Below are positions 50,402 to 58,390 of a DNA stretch of 64,000 nt, piece after piece. Source of the DNA: Candidatus Pristimantibacillus lignocellulolyticus (GTDB lineage Bacteria > Bacillota > Bacilli > Paenibacillales > Paenibacillaceae); the NCBI GenBank assembly GCA_023639215.1, contig CP097899.1:4894001-4958000 (forward strand), in the 5' to 3' direction. How positions within the stretch are numbered: position 1 is the first letter of the stretch; each line of letters begins with the position of its first letter. The position numbers were made by a program, and so were the translations under genes. Below the pieces are notes generated by a model. That model searched no databases and had not been told where the DNA came from. It saw only the letters and a program-made list of their open reading frames with translations.

Positions 50402-51607
50402 CTACAATTGAACACCTTGTTCTTTCTCTATTAGAGCCTTCTCAGACCTTCTCTTCGATTTCGGTAAGTTCCCGAATACGATCCAGTTATAAGGCACAAA
50501 TTTAGCGAATAGAGTTACGACCACCCAAGATGCTACTAATGCTAATAAGAAACCACCTAGATACCACAGATGATGAAGATAGATATTTCCTGATGTAGCT
50601 GGGAATTTACGATAGATCATGAGAATAAACGGATGGAATAAATATATCCCAAATGATAGCTCTCCTAATCTAGTAGCTAACCCGCGTATAAAGGTTGGTA
50701 GTTTGCGATATAAAATAAATGAAAGTTGCAGCAATACAATTGCTGTTAATAAAGCGTGAGCATTCCATACGAAGTCCATCCATGTTGTATTATATGAAGC
50801 AGCATTTTGACGGATTTGATAGTAGATATTGACGTGATATAGACCTGCAATTACCCATAAACAAAGGGTAGATATCCAGAGCGTTAATCTCTTCTTCGTA
50901 ACATTATCCTTCGCTACGATGATCCAACGTTTCAATTCATTAAAGTAAATTCCTATGTATGCACCCAAGAAATAATAGGAGAAGTAACTTAGTGACCAAC
51001 TACCTCTACTTTTAACTGGTACGTCGAATCCAAAGTCGGCCCCATATTTATTAATAATGAAGAAACTCCATTGAATGATGATCCCTATTGGAATTAGCCA
51101 ATGTGTTAGTTTAGGTAACTTCTTAAATATGAAGAGTAAAATTGGAAACATTAAATAAAATTGAATACTAATATAGACAAAATATAAATGGTCATGTGCT
51201 TTTCCTATTAATAGTTGACCCCACAGTTTATTTAACAATTCACCTAAAGAAAGACTTGCGGAGCCAAGGTAATACTTCAGGAAAAAGTAAAATAATGAGA
51301 ATACTAGATAAGGAATAATAATAAATAGCAATCGTTTCTTATAGAAACCTGCGATCAATTCTTTCGTAATCGGCCTTGAGTAGTAATTGTAGAACAATAC
51401 AAAACTACTTAAGAAAATAAAGGTTGTTGTGCCAAACTTCAAAAAGATATTAGCGAAATTGTATAGAAAAAATAGATTAGAATCTATCATCCCAGTACTT
51501 ACCGCAACAGATGTCGAATGAACTGATAATACTCCAATAATTGCTATTGCTCTCACGATAGAAAGTTCAGGAATCGCACTGTTTTTTTTCAATAAACTAG
51601 CATTCAT
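50402..51607 (-). CDS. Acyltransferase 3 family membrane protein
   Basis: 401 residues, about ten membrane helices. Acyltransferase family 3 (PF01757): the N-terminal IPELSIVRAIAIIGVLSVHSTS contains the conserved R and H, and SFGIYLFHPFILMIYR lies near the end. Such enzymes O-acetylate cell-wall, teichoic acid or exopolysaccharide sugars. It is upstream of the polysaccharide deacetylase on the same strand, 145 bp away with repeat fragments between. A joint role in surface polymer modification is inferred from this proximity only. Confidence 0.9.
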   Translation of the reverse strand: MNASLLKKNSAIPELSIVRAIAIIGVLSVHSTSVAVSTGMIDSNLFFLYNFANIFLKFGTTTFIFLSSFVLFYNYYSRPITKELIAGFYKKRLLFIIIPYLVFSLFYFFLKYYLGSASLSLGELLNKLWGQLLIGKAHDHLYFVYISIQFYLMFPILLFIFKKLPKLTHWLIPIGIIIQWSFFIINKYGADFGFDVPVKSRGSWSLSYFSYYFLGAYIGIYFNELKRWIIVAKDNVTKKRLTLWISTLCLWVIAGLYHVNIYYQIRQNAASYNTTWMDFVWNAHALLTAIVLLQLSFILYRKLPTFIRGLATRLGELSFGIYLFHPFILMIYRKFPATSGNIYLHHLWYLGGFLLALVASWVVVTLFAKFVPYNWIVFGNLPKSKRRSEKALIEKEQGVQL

Positions 51608-51847
51608 TTGTAATAGCCTTCTTTCTTTTACTCAAAAACTAGTAAAATTAACCTTGGTTTAATTGTTAAGTATTACCACGTACAATTATCGACCAATTTG
51701 TTAGTTATGTCAAATAGAAGGAACTAATGTAGTTTGAAACAAATATGTATGTAATCCGAAAGTAGTCTTAAATAATGACAACAATGAGCTTAAATGTGAT
51801 TACTGTAAAGAGAACGACCAACACAATAACTGGGAGTTGAGAGAATT

Positions 51848-51925
51848 ATGAGATATCAAAGAAAAGTATTTGCTTCATCATTGGTTATCGCATCATTTAA
51901 ATACAAAAAAAATCCTCTTATATAG
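51848..51925 (+). pseudogene. Possible remnant of an exported protein gene (25 codons)
   Basis: GGGAGTTGAGAGAATT precedes ATG. The peptide MRYQRKVFASSLVIASFKYK looks like the start of a signal peptide and then stops inside the neighbouring terminator. It may be a leftover of a deleted gene. Chance is not excluded. The surrounding 380 bp (51608-51987) otherwise hold only the terminator. Confidence 0.25.
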
Positions 51926-51966
51926 ACTTTCCATAATGATTATGGTTGTATCTACATAAGAGGATT
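51905..51966 (-). terminator. Terminator after the pseudouridine synthase gene
   Basis: Leftward, AATCCTCTTATGTAGA pairs with TCTATATAAGAGGATT, with CATAATCATTATGG in the apical part, followed by TTTTTTT. Confidence 0.9.
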
Positions 51967-51987
51967 GATGTTCGACTGTTAGATCAT

Positions 51988-52758
51988 TTATGAATTAGTA
52001 ACGATGTTATTCCCTGTTCCACGATGTTGCTTCAGTAAACTCACTTCTTCATCCGTTAGTTCACGATATTTACCTAAAGGTAAGTTTTCATCTAATTGCA
52101 ATGGACCCATACTTAAACGAGTCAAAGTCAATACTTGCTTACCTACAGCAAGGAACATGCGCTTCACTTGATGAAACTTTCCTTCTGTAATCGTTAGCTG
52201 TATTCGAGTACATAGTCCTTCATCAGACTGTAAACCCTCGAAGATCACTAGATTTGCTGGCTTTGTAACGTAACCATCATCTAGCGTTACACCTTGCTCG
52301 AAAGCGATCTTATCTGCCTCATTAACTTCTCCAAGCACTAATGCTTCGTAAGTTTTATCTACATGTTTCTTCGGAGATAGAAGTTCATGTGCAAGCTGAC
52401 CATCATTCGTTAACAGTAGTAATCCTGTTGTGTCTTTGTCCAAACGTCCTACTGGAAATGGGCTTAACAAATTATCTTCGGCGGACAGAAGATCGATCAC
52501 CGTACGCTCACGACCATCCTCTGTTGCAGAGATAACACCTTGGGGCTTGTTCAACATAAGGTAGATAGTAGACTTATAATGTACTTGCTCATCATCAAAT
52601 GTGATTATTTGTATATCTGGTTGTACTATAATTCCACTATCTTTAACTTTCACACCATCGATGAATACACGACCTGCTTTTACTGCCTTTTTGATTTCAC
52701 TACGTGTCCCATAGCCCGCATGAGAAAGCAGCTTGTCTACTCTTAATTTTTCTAACAC
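51988..52758 (-). CDS. Pseudouridine synthase, RsuA/RluB family
   Basis: 256 residues from a GTG whose G is shared with the TAG stop of the upstream methyltransferase gene (TAGTG), with GGATGGAG at proper distance. An ATG five codons earlier overlaps that gene further. The S4 domain is LRVDKLLSHAGYGTRSEIKKAVKAGRVFIDG. The catalytic motif is PVGRLDKDTTGLLLLTNDG with the active Asp. KTYEALV and FHQVKRMF are RsuA/RluB family signatures. It makes pseudouridine in 16S or 23S rRNA. The target is undetermined. Confidence 0.92.
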   Translation of the reverse strand: MLEKLRVDKLLSHAGYGTRSEIKKAVKAGRVFIDGVKVKDSGIIVQPDIQIITFDDEQVHYKSTIYLMLNKPQGVISATEDGRERTVIDLLSAEDNLLSPFPVGRLDKDTTGLLLLTNDGQLAHELLSPKKHVDKTYEALVLGEVNEADKIAFEQGVTLDDGYVTKPANLVIFEGLQSDEGLCTRIQLTITEGKFHQVKRMFLAVGKQVLTLTRLSMGPLQLDENLPLGKYRELTDEEVSLLKQHRGTGNNIVTNS

Positions 52759-54362
52759 TATATCAGTCTCCATCCCGCTGGAAGTTCATTTTTGATCATA
52801 CCATCTACATACTTACCAAAACCTACAGAACAGTGATCTACACAAATTAGTACGTAGCCATTTTGTTTAGTCCCATCCTTTATTATAAGTTGATCTGAAT
52901 CAATAAAAATAGTTTCACCTTTCAGATAACGTTGTAACAGCTCATCCGTACTTGCAAAATTAATACTTCTAATCGCTTCATCTTGCCTCATACCCATCGC
53001 TAACGGATGAGAAGGTATGAACTTTCCGTTTTTTAACTCTCCGATATACCAACCTGCACGCACTACTTTCAAGCCCGCTAATGAAGGTAGACCCTCTGGT
53101 TGTAAGTATACACGATTTCCGTAACAAATGGCCTCGTAATTCACAATAGGAACAATTGAAAGCTGTTCCTTAGCAAATTTGTTCCACATTTCTTCAGGTG
53201 TAGCCTCTGCATTTATTGACTTTCCATAATTTTGGTTTTGTTTCAGTTTTTCTTTTCCTTTAATAGAGGAACGATTACCATTTCCACTCTTCACAAATTT
53301 AGATTCATTTTTAGTATGCTTATCACGCTTTGTTACAGTATTATCTATCGTTCGCCACATAATATGTCGTTCAACTTCGCGACCCGATGAAGATTCTGAA
53401 ATATCTCTAGCTATACCCTCACGTTTAAGAACAGCAACATAATGACCTTCGCCTTTCATACGATGAGGCCATAAACGTATTGTCCCATCGATAGAAAGTA
53501 ATTGCTTTTGACTAAGTTGCTCCGAAATTTCATCACTTACCCATTGATGATTACCATGAGACCAACCCCAATTAACTTCAACTTGTACCACCGAAAACTC
53601 CGGCTGTCTGGTGAGAAATCTCGCGATTTGCTCTTCATTCTCTTCTGGAGAAAATGTACATGTCGAATAAACGATTTGACCGCCTGGCGCAACCATTTTG
53701 GCAACATCGTCTAATATCTCTCGTTGCATACTACTGCACCGTTCAACTGAGAAGTTTTCCCATTCTTCAATCATACTTTCATTTTTTCGGAACATCCCTT
53801 CGCCAGAGCATGGTGCATCGATCAATACTCGGTCAAACCATTGTGGAAAGCTCGTTGCAATCTGACTAGGGTGCTCATTCATTACAACTGCATTACGGAC
53901 CCCTGCTAACTCAATATTTTTAGCCAATACTTTCGTTCTTTCAGTGGCAATATCATTACTTACTATAATCCCCTGCCCTTGCAGCTTGCTTGCAATTTGC
54001 GTAGATTTGCCGCCAGGTGCTGCGCAAAGATCGAGAACACGTTGACCTGGTTGTACATCAAGTAACTCTACAGGCACCATTGCGCTAGGTTCTTGCATAT
54101 AGTACATTCCTGCGTGGTAATGAGGATGTTTTCCTGGACGATCTTGCTCTTCATAGTAATAAGCATTATCAGTCCAAAGAATCGGTTCAAGATGTTTTTT
54201 AAAGGGAGTAAGTCTAAGCCATTGCTCATGACTTACTTTCAATTCATTAACCCGAAGACCATAATAGCGTTTTTCATCATACGATGACATAAAATTGTCA
54301 TATTCTTGTTCTAATAAAAACTTCATCTTTTCTAGGAAAGACGCGGGAAGTGTGGCGCTCAT
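52758..54362 (-). CDS. rRNA cytosine-C5 methyltransferase, NOL1/NOP2/Sun family (RsmF-like)
   Basis: 534 residues. Methyltransferase core: VLDLCAAPGGKSTQIA (SAM site), VLIDAPCSGEGMFRK with the PC catalytic cysteine, and VYSTCTFSPEENEE with the second conserved cysteine. The C-terminal extension (after about 330) has a low-complexity Lys/Asn/Ser linker (GNGNRSSIKGKEKLKQNQNYG) and then an RNA-binding PUA-like domain, as in RsmF/YebU. It probably makes m5C in 16S rRNA. It is coupled to the pseudouridine synthase gene downstream. AAGTTGCCTCC lies before it as TGGAGG in the coding sense. Confidence 0.93.
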   Translation of the reverse strand: MSATLPASFLEKMKFLLEQEYDNFMSSYDEKRYYGLRVNELKVSHEQWLRLTPFKKHLEPILWTDNAYYYEEQDRPGKHPHYHAGMYYMQEPSAMVPVELLDVQPGQRVLDLCAAPGGKSTQIASKLQGQGIIVSNDIATERTKVLAKNIELAGVRNAVVMNEHPSQIATSFPQWFDRVLIDAPCSGEGMFRKNESMIEEWENFSVERCSSMQREILDDVAKMVAPGGQIVYSTCTFSPEENEEQIARFLTRQPEFSVVQVEVNWGWSHGNHQWVSDEISEQLSQKQLLSIDGTIRLWPHRMKGEGHYVAVLKREGIARDISESSSGREVERHIMWRTIDNTVTKRDKHTKNESKFVKSGNGNRSSIKGKEKLKQNQNYGKSINAEATPEEMWNKFAKEQLSIVPIVNYEAICYGNRVYLQPEGLPSLAGLKVVRAGWYIGELKNGKFIPSHPLAMGMRQDEAIRSINFASTDELLQRYLKGETIFIDSDQLIIKDGTKQNGYVLICVDHCSVGFGKYVDGMIKNELPAGWRLI

Positions 54363-54486
54363 GCAGTTGCCTCCAATAGTTTAGAAATATTTCATCTACT
54401 TATAAAATCGTGTATAATATAAAAAAGTAAGTAAGTAACAATAATACTTACATGTACTTGAAAACAAAGTTGGAGGGAATCATTAA

Positions 54487-55011
54487 GTGAATACGAATAA
54501 GAGAAATACTAAGAAAAAGAAATCAAACATGGTATTAGTTTACATCGGAATTATTGTTGTATTACTAGTAGGAATTTTTGCAATGGGTAAGCTAGAAAAG
54601 GACAATGTATTATATAATAAGCCTGCCGGTGAATTAAATACTGCTACACGTCAATTACTTAACGATCCGAATTACCAGAATATTATTTTACCCGAAGAAC
54701 TAGATCAAAAGATAGAGGAAAAAGAAGATTTTGTTGTCTATATGTTCTCAGCAAGCTGTAATTACTGCAAACAAACTACACCTGAAATTATGCCTATCGT
54801 AAATGAATTAGGTATGGACTTACCGCAATTCAATTTATTAGAATTCCCTAAATATCAAGAAAAGTATGGCGTTGAATATACTCCAACACTAATTGCATTC
54901 GAAGATGGCGTTGAAGTTGAGCGTCTCGTAGGCGGTATTGTTGCAGATGGATCACCAGAAGGAGCAACACTTAGCGATTTCCGGACCTTCTTTGAAAAAT
55001 ATAATAAGTAA
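54487..55011 (+). CDS. Membrane-anchored thioredoxin-like protein
   Basis: 174 residues from a GTG with TTGGAGGG upstream. Anchor helix at about 14-34 (MVLVYIGIIVVLLVGIFAMG). The thioredoxin fold has FVVYMFSASCNYCKQTTPEIMP, i.e. a C-N-Y-C redox pair near 92-95, and the cis-proline YTPTLIAF. It faces outward and should act in thiol exchange. It is followed after 12 bp by the PCYCGC lipoprotein gene, forming a two-gene operon closed by a terminator. Confidence 0.88.
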   Translation: MNTNKRNTKKKKSNMVLVYIGIIVVLLVGIFAMGKLEKDNVLYNKPAGELNTATRQLLNDPNYQNIILPEELDQKIEEKEDFVVYMFSASCNYCKQTTPEIMPIVNELGMDLPQFNLLEFPKYQEKYGVEYTPTLIAFEDGVEVERLVGGIVADGSPEGATLSDFRTFFEKYNK

Positions 55012-55023
55012 AGAGGATTGATA

Positions 55024-55536
55024 ATGGAAATTAATGAACAAAAGTCAAATTCAGATCAAACACCATTGAAACAGAGTAATTTGTCTTCATTCATGTATCT
55101 ATTTCTAGTCGGTTTCGCACTAATCACTTTATTAGCTGCATGCAGTATGGACAAGGATGAACATATTCATACGGTCGGTTCAGAAACATGGGAAACTACT
55201 ACTTCTACAGATGAACTCCCTACTTTCTTAAGCAACCATACTAAACTCACTTCTGAGTTATATAGTCATGTTGGAGAACATGCGCATATGATGGGAGAAC
55301 TTCCTTGTTATTGTGGGTGTATGGAAGGTACTGAGATCGATGAAGCACATGATTCATTACTCAGGTGTTATTGGGCGGAGCATCCTGCAGATGACGGAGC
55401 AGTGACATGGACTGATCATAGTACGACATGTGGTATATGTAAGCATGAGATGGAAATGGTCATAGAAATGTCTAATAAAGGCAGCACTTTAGATGAAATT
55501 AAACAAGCGATTGAACAGGCATATAAACAGCCATAG
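55024..55536 (+). CDS. PCYCGC-motif lipoprotein
   Basis: 170 residues from the ATG at 55024 (AAAGAGG upstream). Hydrophobic segment FMYLFLVGFALITLLAAC ending in a lipobox LAAC near residue 40. The polar leader before it is unusually long for a lipoprotein, so the true start may be later. The mature part carries the family hallmark LPCYCGCMEG, a downstream TWTDHSTTCGICKHEME with another CxxC, and His-rich AHMMGE. Five closely spaced cysteines plus histidines suggest metal or redox chemistry. Pairing with the thioredoxin-like gene supports that. The function of PF13798 proteins is not established. Confidence 0.85.
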   Translation: MEINEQKSNSDQTPLKQSNLSSFMYLFLVGFALITLLAACSMDKDEHIHTVGSETWETTTSTDELPTFLSNHTKLTSELYSHVGEHAHMMGELPCYCGCMEGTEIDEAHDSLLRCYWAEHPADDGAVTWTDHSTTCGICKHEMEMVIEMSNKGSTLDEIKQAIEQAYKQP

Positions 55537-55537
55537 T

Positions 55538-55583
55538 AAAAAGCACCTCATCTGCCGATAACGGCGAATGCGGTGCTTTTTCG
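55538..55583. terminator. Terminator between the PCYCGC gene and the alarmone synthetase gene
   Basis: AAAAAGCACC pairs with GGTGCTTTTT, with TCTGCCG/CGGCGAA inside. Symmetric A- and T-runs make it bidirectional. Confidence 0.9.
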
Positions 55584-55627
55584 TGTCCATAGGAAATTCT
55601 ATTTAAATAGTTAGTGAACAGGAAAGA

Positions 55628-56431
55628 TTATGAATGATGGTTCTTTTTCGCTTTCGCTACTTCTGCAGCAAGATCCAACGATAATTGTTCCAACGCCAAG
55701 TAATCTTCCTTATCAAAATATTCATTGAACTTATGTTGGTATTGTGCAGCGACGCGTACTTGATGAAAAGTATATAATTTCTGAATACCCCAAAGTATTG
55801 AAGCAACAACATTCGAATTATCTTCAAAGCTGGTTTGGGCATCCAAAATTTCTTTACGAATACTGGTCATCTCATTATCTAGCTGCGATGCTGCCTCTGC
55901 AGCTTTTTGAAGACGTTGTTGAACATCTTCTGGCAACGCTTTTTTATATTTATAATTCAAGGAATGTTCGATTGTCGCCCAAAAATTCATAGCTAATGTA
56001 CGTATTTGAATTTCTGCCAAAATAAGAGTATGTCCCATTGCTGTTTGCACTGGGTATTCAATAATCATATGATAACTGCGATAACCACTTTCCTTATAAT
56101 TAGCTATATAATCTTTCTCATATACCAACTTCAGATCTTTGCGGGTACGAATCAGTGAGGCTACTCGATATATATCATCTACGAACTGACACATAATTCG
56201 TATTCCTGCGATATCCTCTATCCCTAGATGAAGCCGATCTTCACTTACGTTCAAACGTTTTGCTTTATCAAGAATGCTAGAAATTCTTTTCACACGTCCA
56301 GTAACAAATTCAATCGGCGTGTAATCCTCTCTAGCTTTCAGCTCTGATCGCATCGTTTTTAGTTTAACTTTCAACTCTTCAACCGCTTGCTCGTACGGCT
56401 GCAGAAATAGGCTCCAATCTCTGCCGTCCAT
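55628..56431 (-). CDS. Small alarmone synthetase, GTP pyrophosphokinase family (YjbM/RelQ-like)
   Basis: 267 residues from the ATG at 56431 (AGGAGGCGGCC upstream). RelA/SpoT synthetase domain only: VTGRVKRISSILDKAKR, LGIEDIAGIRIMCQFVDDIYRVASLI, YIANYKESGYRSYHMIIEYPV, LAEIQIRTLAMNFWATIEHSLNYKYK. There is no hydrolase, TGS or ACT domain. A C-terminal coiled extension of about 50 residues makes it longer than B. subtilis YjbM. It makes (p)ppGpp or pGpp from ATP and GTP/GDP. It lies 16 bp after pyrD, so pyrimidine and alarmone synthesis may share a transcript. Confidence 0.9.
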   Translation of the reverse strand: MDGRDWSLFLQPYEQAVEELKVKLKTMRSELKAREDYTPIEFVTGRVKRISSILDKAKRLNVSEDRLHLGIEDIAGIRIMCQFVDDIYRVASLIRTRKDLKLVYEKDYIANYKESGYRSYHMIIEYPVQTAMGHTLILAEIQIRTLAMNFWATIEHSLNYKYKKALPEDVQQRLQKAAEAASQLDNEMTSIRKEILDAQTSFEDNSNVVASILWGIQKLYTFHQVRVAAQYQHKFNEYFDKEDYLALEQLSLDLAAEVAKAKKNHHS

Positions 56432-56447
56432 TTGGCCGCCTCCTGTT

Positions 56448-57545
56448 TTATCTATGATCTGCACCAATTGCTTCGACGATATTACTAAAGTCATCTTTAC
56501 GTAAGCATTCTTTCAAACCATCTGTTAACTCGCGTAATACCTCAGGCCCTTTATATATCAACGCCGTATATATTTCTACTAATGAAGCACCGGCACGAAT
56601 CTTATCGTATGCATCTTGAGCTGTAAAGATTCCACCCGAACCAATAATTGGGAGATTTCCATTAGTTAACTGATATACTTTACGTATAATCTCTGTGGAG
56701 CGATCACGCAAAGGCACTCCACTTAATCCACCAGTTTCCCCTTGATTCTGATGGGTAAGTCCATCACGAGACAATGTTGTATTCGTTGCGATAATACCTG
56801 AAATTTGGCTATTCTGAATCGTAGCAACAGTATGTTCTAATTGATCATCTGACATATCTGGAGCAATCTTCACGAATATTGGTTTGGAAGGTGCATTACG
56901 TTTACGTGCCTGAATATCCATCTCTTCGCATACATGAACCAATAAATTATGTAATTCATTTCCATGTTGTAATTCTCTTAGTCCTTGAGTATTAGGTGAA
57001 CTAATATTTACTACAAAGAAATCACCATCATCATATAACGTTCTAATACATGAACAATAATCTTCGTGTGCTAATTCGTTAGCAGTAACCTTATTTTTAC
57101 CGATATTTACAGCGATAGGCATTTTTTGTTGTTTACGACGTTGAAGTGATTTTGACATCGCATCAGCACCTTCATTATTGAAACCCATACGATTAATTAA
57201 TGCCTCATCTGAAGGTAAACGGAACAATCGGGGTTGATCATTTCCAGATTGAGCTTTTGGAGTAACTGTCCCTACTTCGGCAAATGCGAAACCAATATTA
57301 GAAAAACCATCAGTTGATACACCATTTTTATCTAAACCAGCTGCTAGACCGACCGGATGTTCAAACGTTAAGCCTAAGACATTCGATTTCAATTCAGGTG
57401 CTGGTTTTACGCCAAACATTCCATTCATAATGGCAAGTGTACCAGGCACTTTACTCCCCATTGCTAGTCCATCTATGACAAGATGGTGAGCCTTTTCAGG
57501 ATCCATCTTAAAGAAAAAAGGTTTTAACACTTTACTATATAACAT
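56448..57545 (-). CDS. pyrD: Dihydroorotate dehydrogenase (quinone), class 2
   Basis: 365 residues. The N-terminal membrane-associating extension MLYSKVLKPFFFKMDPEKAHHLVIDGL marks class 2 (quinone-linked), not the PyrDI/PyrK type of B. subtilis. FMN-barrel motifs: PVGLAAGLDKNGVSTDG, GTVTPKAQSGNDQPRLFRL, NISSPNTQGLRELQ and GGIFTAQDAYDKIRAGASLVEIYTALIYKGP. The oxidation of dihydroorotate to orotate feeds pyrimidine synthesis. It is placed outside any pyr operon and leads the alarmone synthetase gene. Confidence 0.95.
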   Translation of the reverse strand: MLYSKVLKPFFFKMDPEKAHHLVIDGLAMGSKVPGTLAIMNGMFGVKPAPELKSNVLGLTFEHPVGLAAGLDKNGVSTDGFSNIGFAFAEVGTVTPKAQSGNDQPRLFRLPSDEALINRMGFNNEGADAMSKSLQRRKQQKMPIAVNIGKNKVTANELAHEDYCSCIRTLYDDGDFFVVNISSPNTQGLRELQHGNELHNLLVHVCEEMDIQARKRNAPSKPIFVKIAPDMSDDQLEHTVATIQNSQISGIIATNTTLSRDGLTHQNQGETGGLSGVPLRDRSTEIIRKVYQLTNGNLPIIGSGGIFTAQDAYDKIRAGASLVEIYTALIYKGPEVLRELTDGLKECLRKDDFSNIVEAIGADHR

Positions 57546-57699
57546 TTATTCCACTCCGTTTCAGTATCACTGCTATAACAATAATTGTATCCTTTTTAAT
57601 ACAAAAAAGAAAGTATTCTTAACCGGATTGACACAATGATGACGCTATCATGTTGCCAGTCCAACATAAAAGCATTACAATATACATACAAGCATTGAG

Positions 57700-57825
57700 T
57701 AAGCCTCTACCCGAGGAAATTTACGGATGAGCGACCGCATTTATATGGTAGCTTTTATCGCCAAATAGAATTTGCCCAGCGCTACGCTCGGGATTTCATA
57801 AATTCTATTGTGGACAAAAAAAGAA
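57700..57825. other. Structured intergenic segment of unknown nature
   Basis: ATAGAATTT and AAATTCTAT pair around GCCCAGCGCTACGCTCGGG, itself a hairpin (CCCAGCG/CGCTCGGG), at about 57768-57810. Two further short stems lie before it. The remaining 57546-57700 part has only TTGACA (57628) without a good -10. No coding frame is evident. It could be a small RNA, a repeat remnant or the leader of the 46-residue gene. Confidence 0.35.
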
Positions 57826-57844
57826 ATAGAAAGGTTGAATGAGT

Positions 57845-57985
57845 ATGAGCGCACCTAAACGTAAACCAGCAACAATGAAAGTTAAACCAAAAGAAGAGGT
57901 AAACAAAAAAGCTCTATATTGGGTAATTGGTGCTGCAGTTGCCATTGTTGTTGTCATTTCTGTACTTCTTATTGTGTTCTCATAA
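57845..57985 (+). CDS. Small single-pass membrane protein (46 residues)
   Basis: Basic, Pro/Lys-rich cytoplasmic part (MSAPKRKPATMKVKPKEEVNKK) followed by one membrane helix (ALYWVIGAAVAIVVVISVLLIVFS) to the very end. AAAGG lies 9 bases before the ATG. A terminator follows 20 bp after the stop. Coding-type composition, topology (positive-inside) and the downstream terminator make it a convincing short gene, though it has no recognised family. Confidence 0.75.
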   Translation: MSAPKRKPATMKVKPKEEVNKKALYWVIGAAVAIVVVISVLLIVFS

Positions 57986-58005
57986 TTAATAATAGCTATA
58001 CATAT

Positions 58006-58042
58006 GAACAGCCCTACTTCGAGCACGAAGTAGGGCTGTTCC
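58006..58042. terminator. Bidirectional terminator
   Basis: GAACAGCCCTACTTCG pairs perfectly with CGAAGTAGGGCTGTTC around AGCA. It serves the small membrane protein gene and convergent ferredoxin gene. The flanking U-runs are short. Confidence 0.8.
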
Positions 58043-58056
58043 TTTACGCTATACAA

Positions 58057-58299
58057 TTAAGCATTGAAAGGCTCGTCAGCAATTTTAATGGAATCTGTCG
58101 GACATCCATCACAAGCATCCTGCATATCTTCAAACATATCTTCAGGGATTTCAGTAACCCCTCTGTTAGCGTCGCCTTCAAAAATAACTTCTGCTATACC
58201 CTCGTCATCGTAATCATAGATGTCGGGAGCAGTTGCACCACATGCACCACATGCGATACAAGTGTCTTTTTCAACCCAAGTAAACTTAGCCAATGCCAT
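58057..58299 (-). CDS. Ferredoxin, 4Fe-4S
   Basis: 80 residues, acidic. Cluster motif CIACGACGATAPDIY with cysteines at about 14, 17 and 20, and the fourth in DACDGCPTDSI (a CDGCP pair near 63-66). It is a single-cluster bacterial ferredoxin like Bacillus Fer, a general low-potential electron carrier, for example to P450 or desaturase systems. TAGGAGGGAATGGC supplies the ribosome-binding site. It is transcribed alone toward a terminator. Confidence 0.95.
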   Translation of the reverse strand: MALAKFTWVEKDTCIACGACGATAPDIYDYDDEGIAEVIFEGDANRGVTEIPEDMFEDMQDACDGCPTDSIKIADEPFNA

Positions 58300-58390
58300 T
58301 CCCTCCTAGTTCTATCACAGAAAGCAAAAATAAAATTAAGCTGTATATATACCAAAAAATATTATAACACAAAATAATTTAATATGCTTA

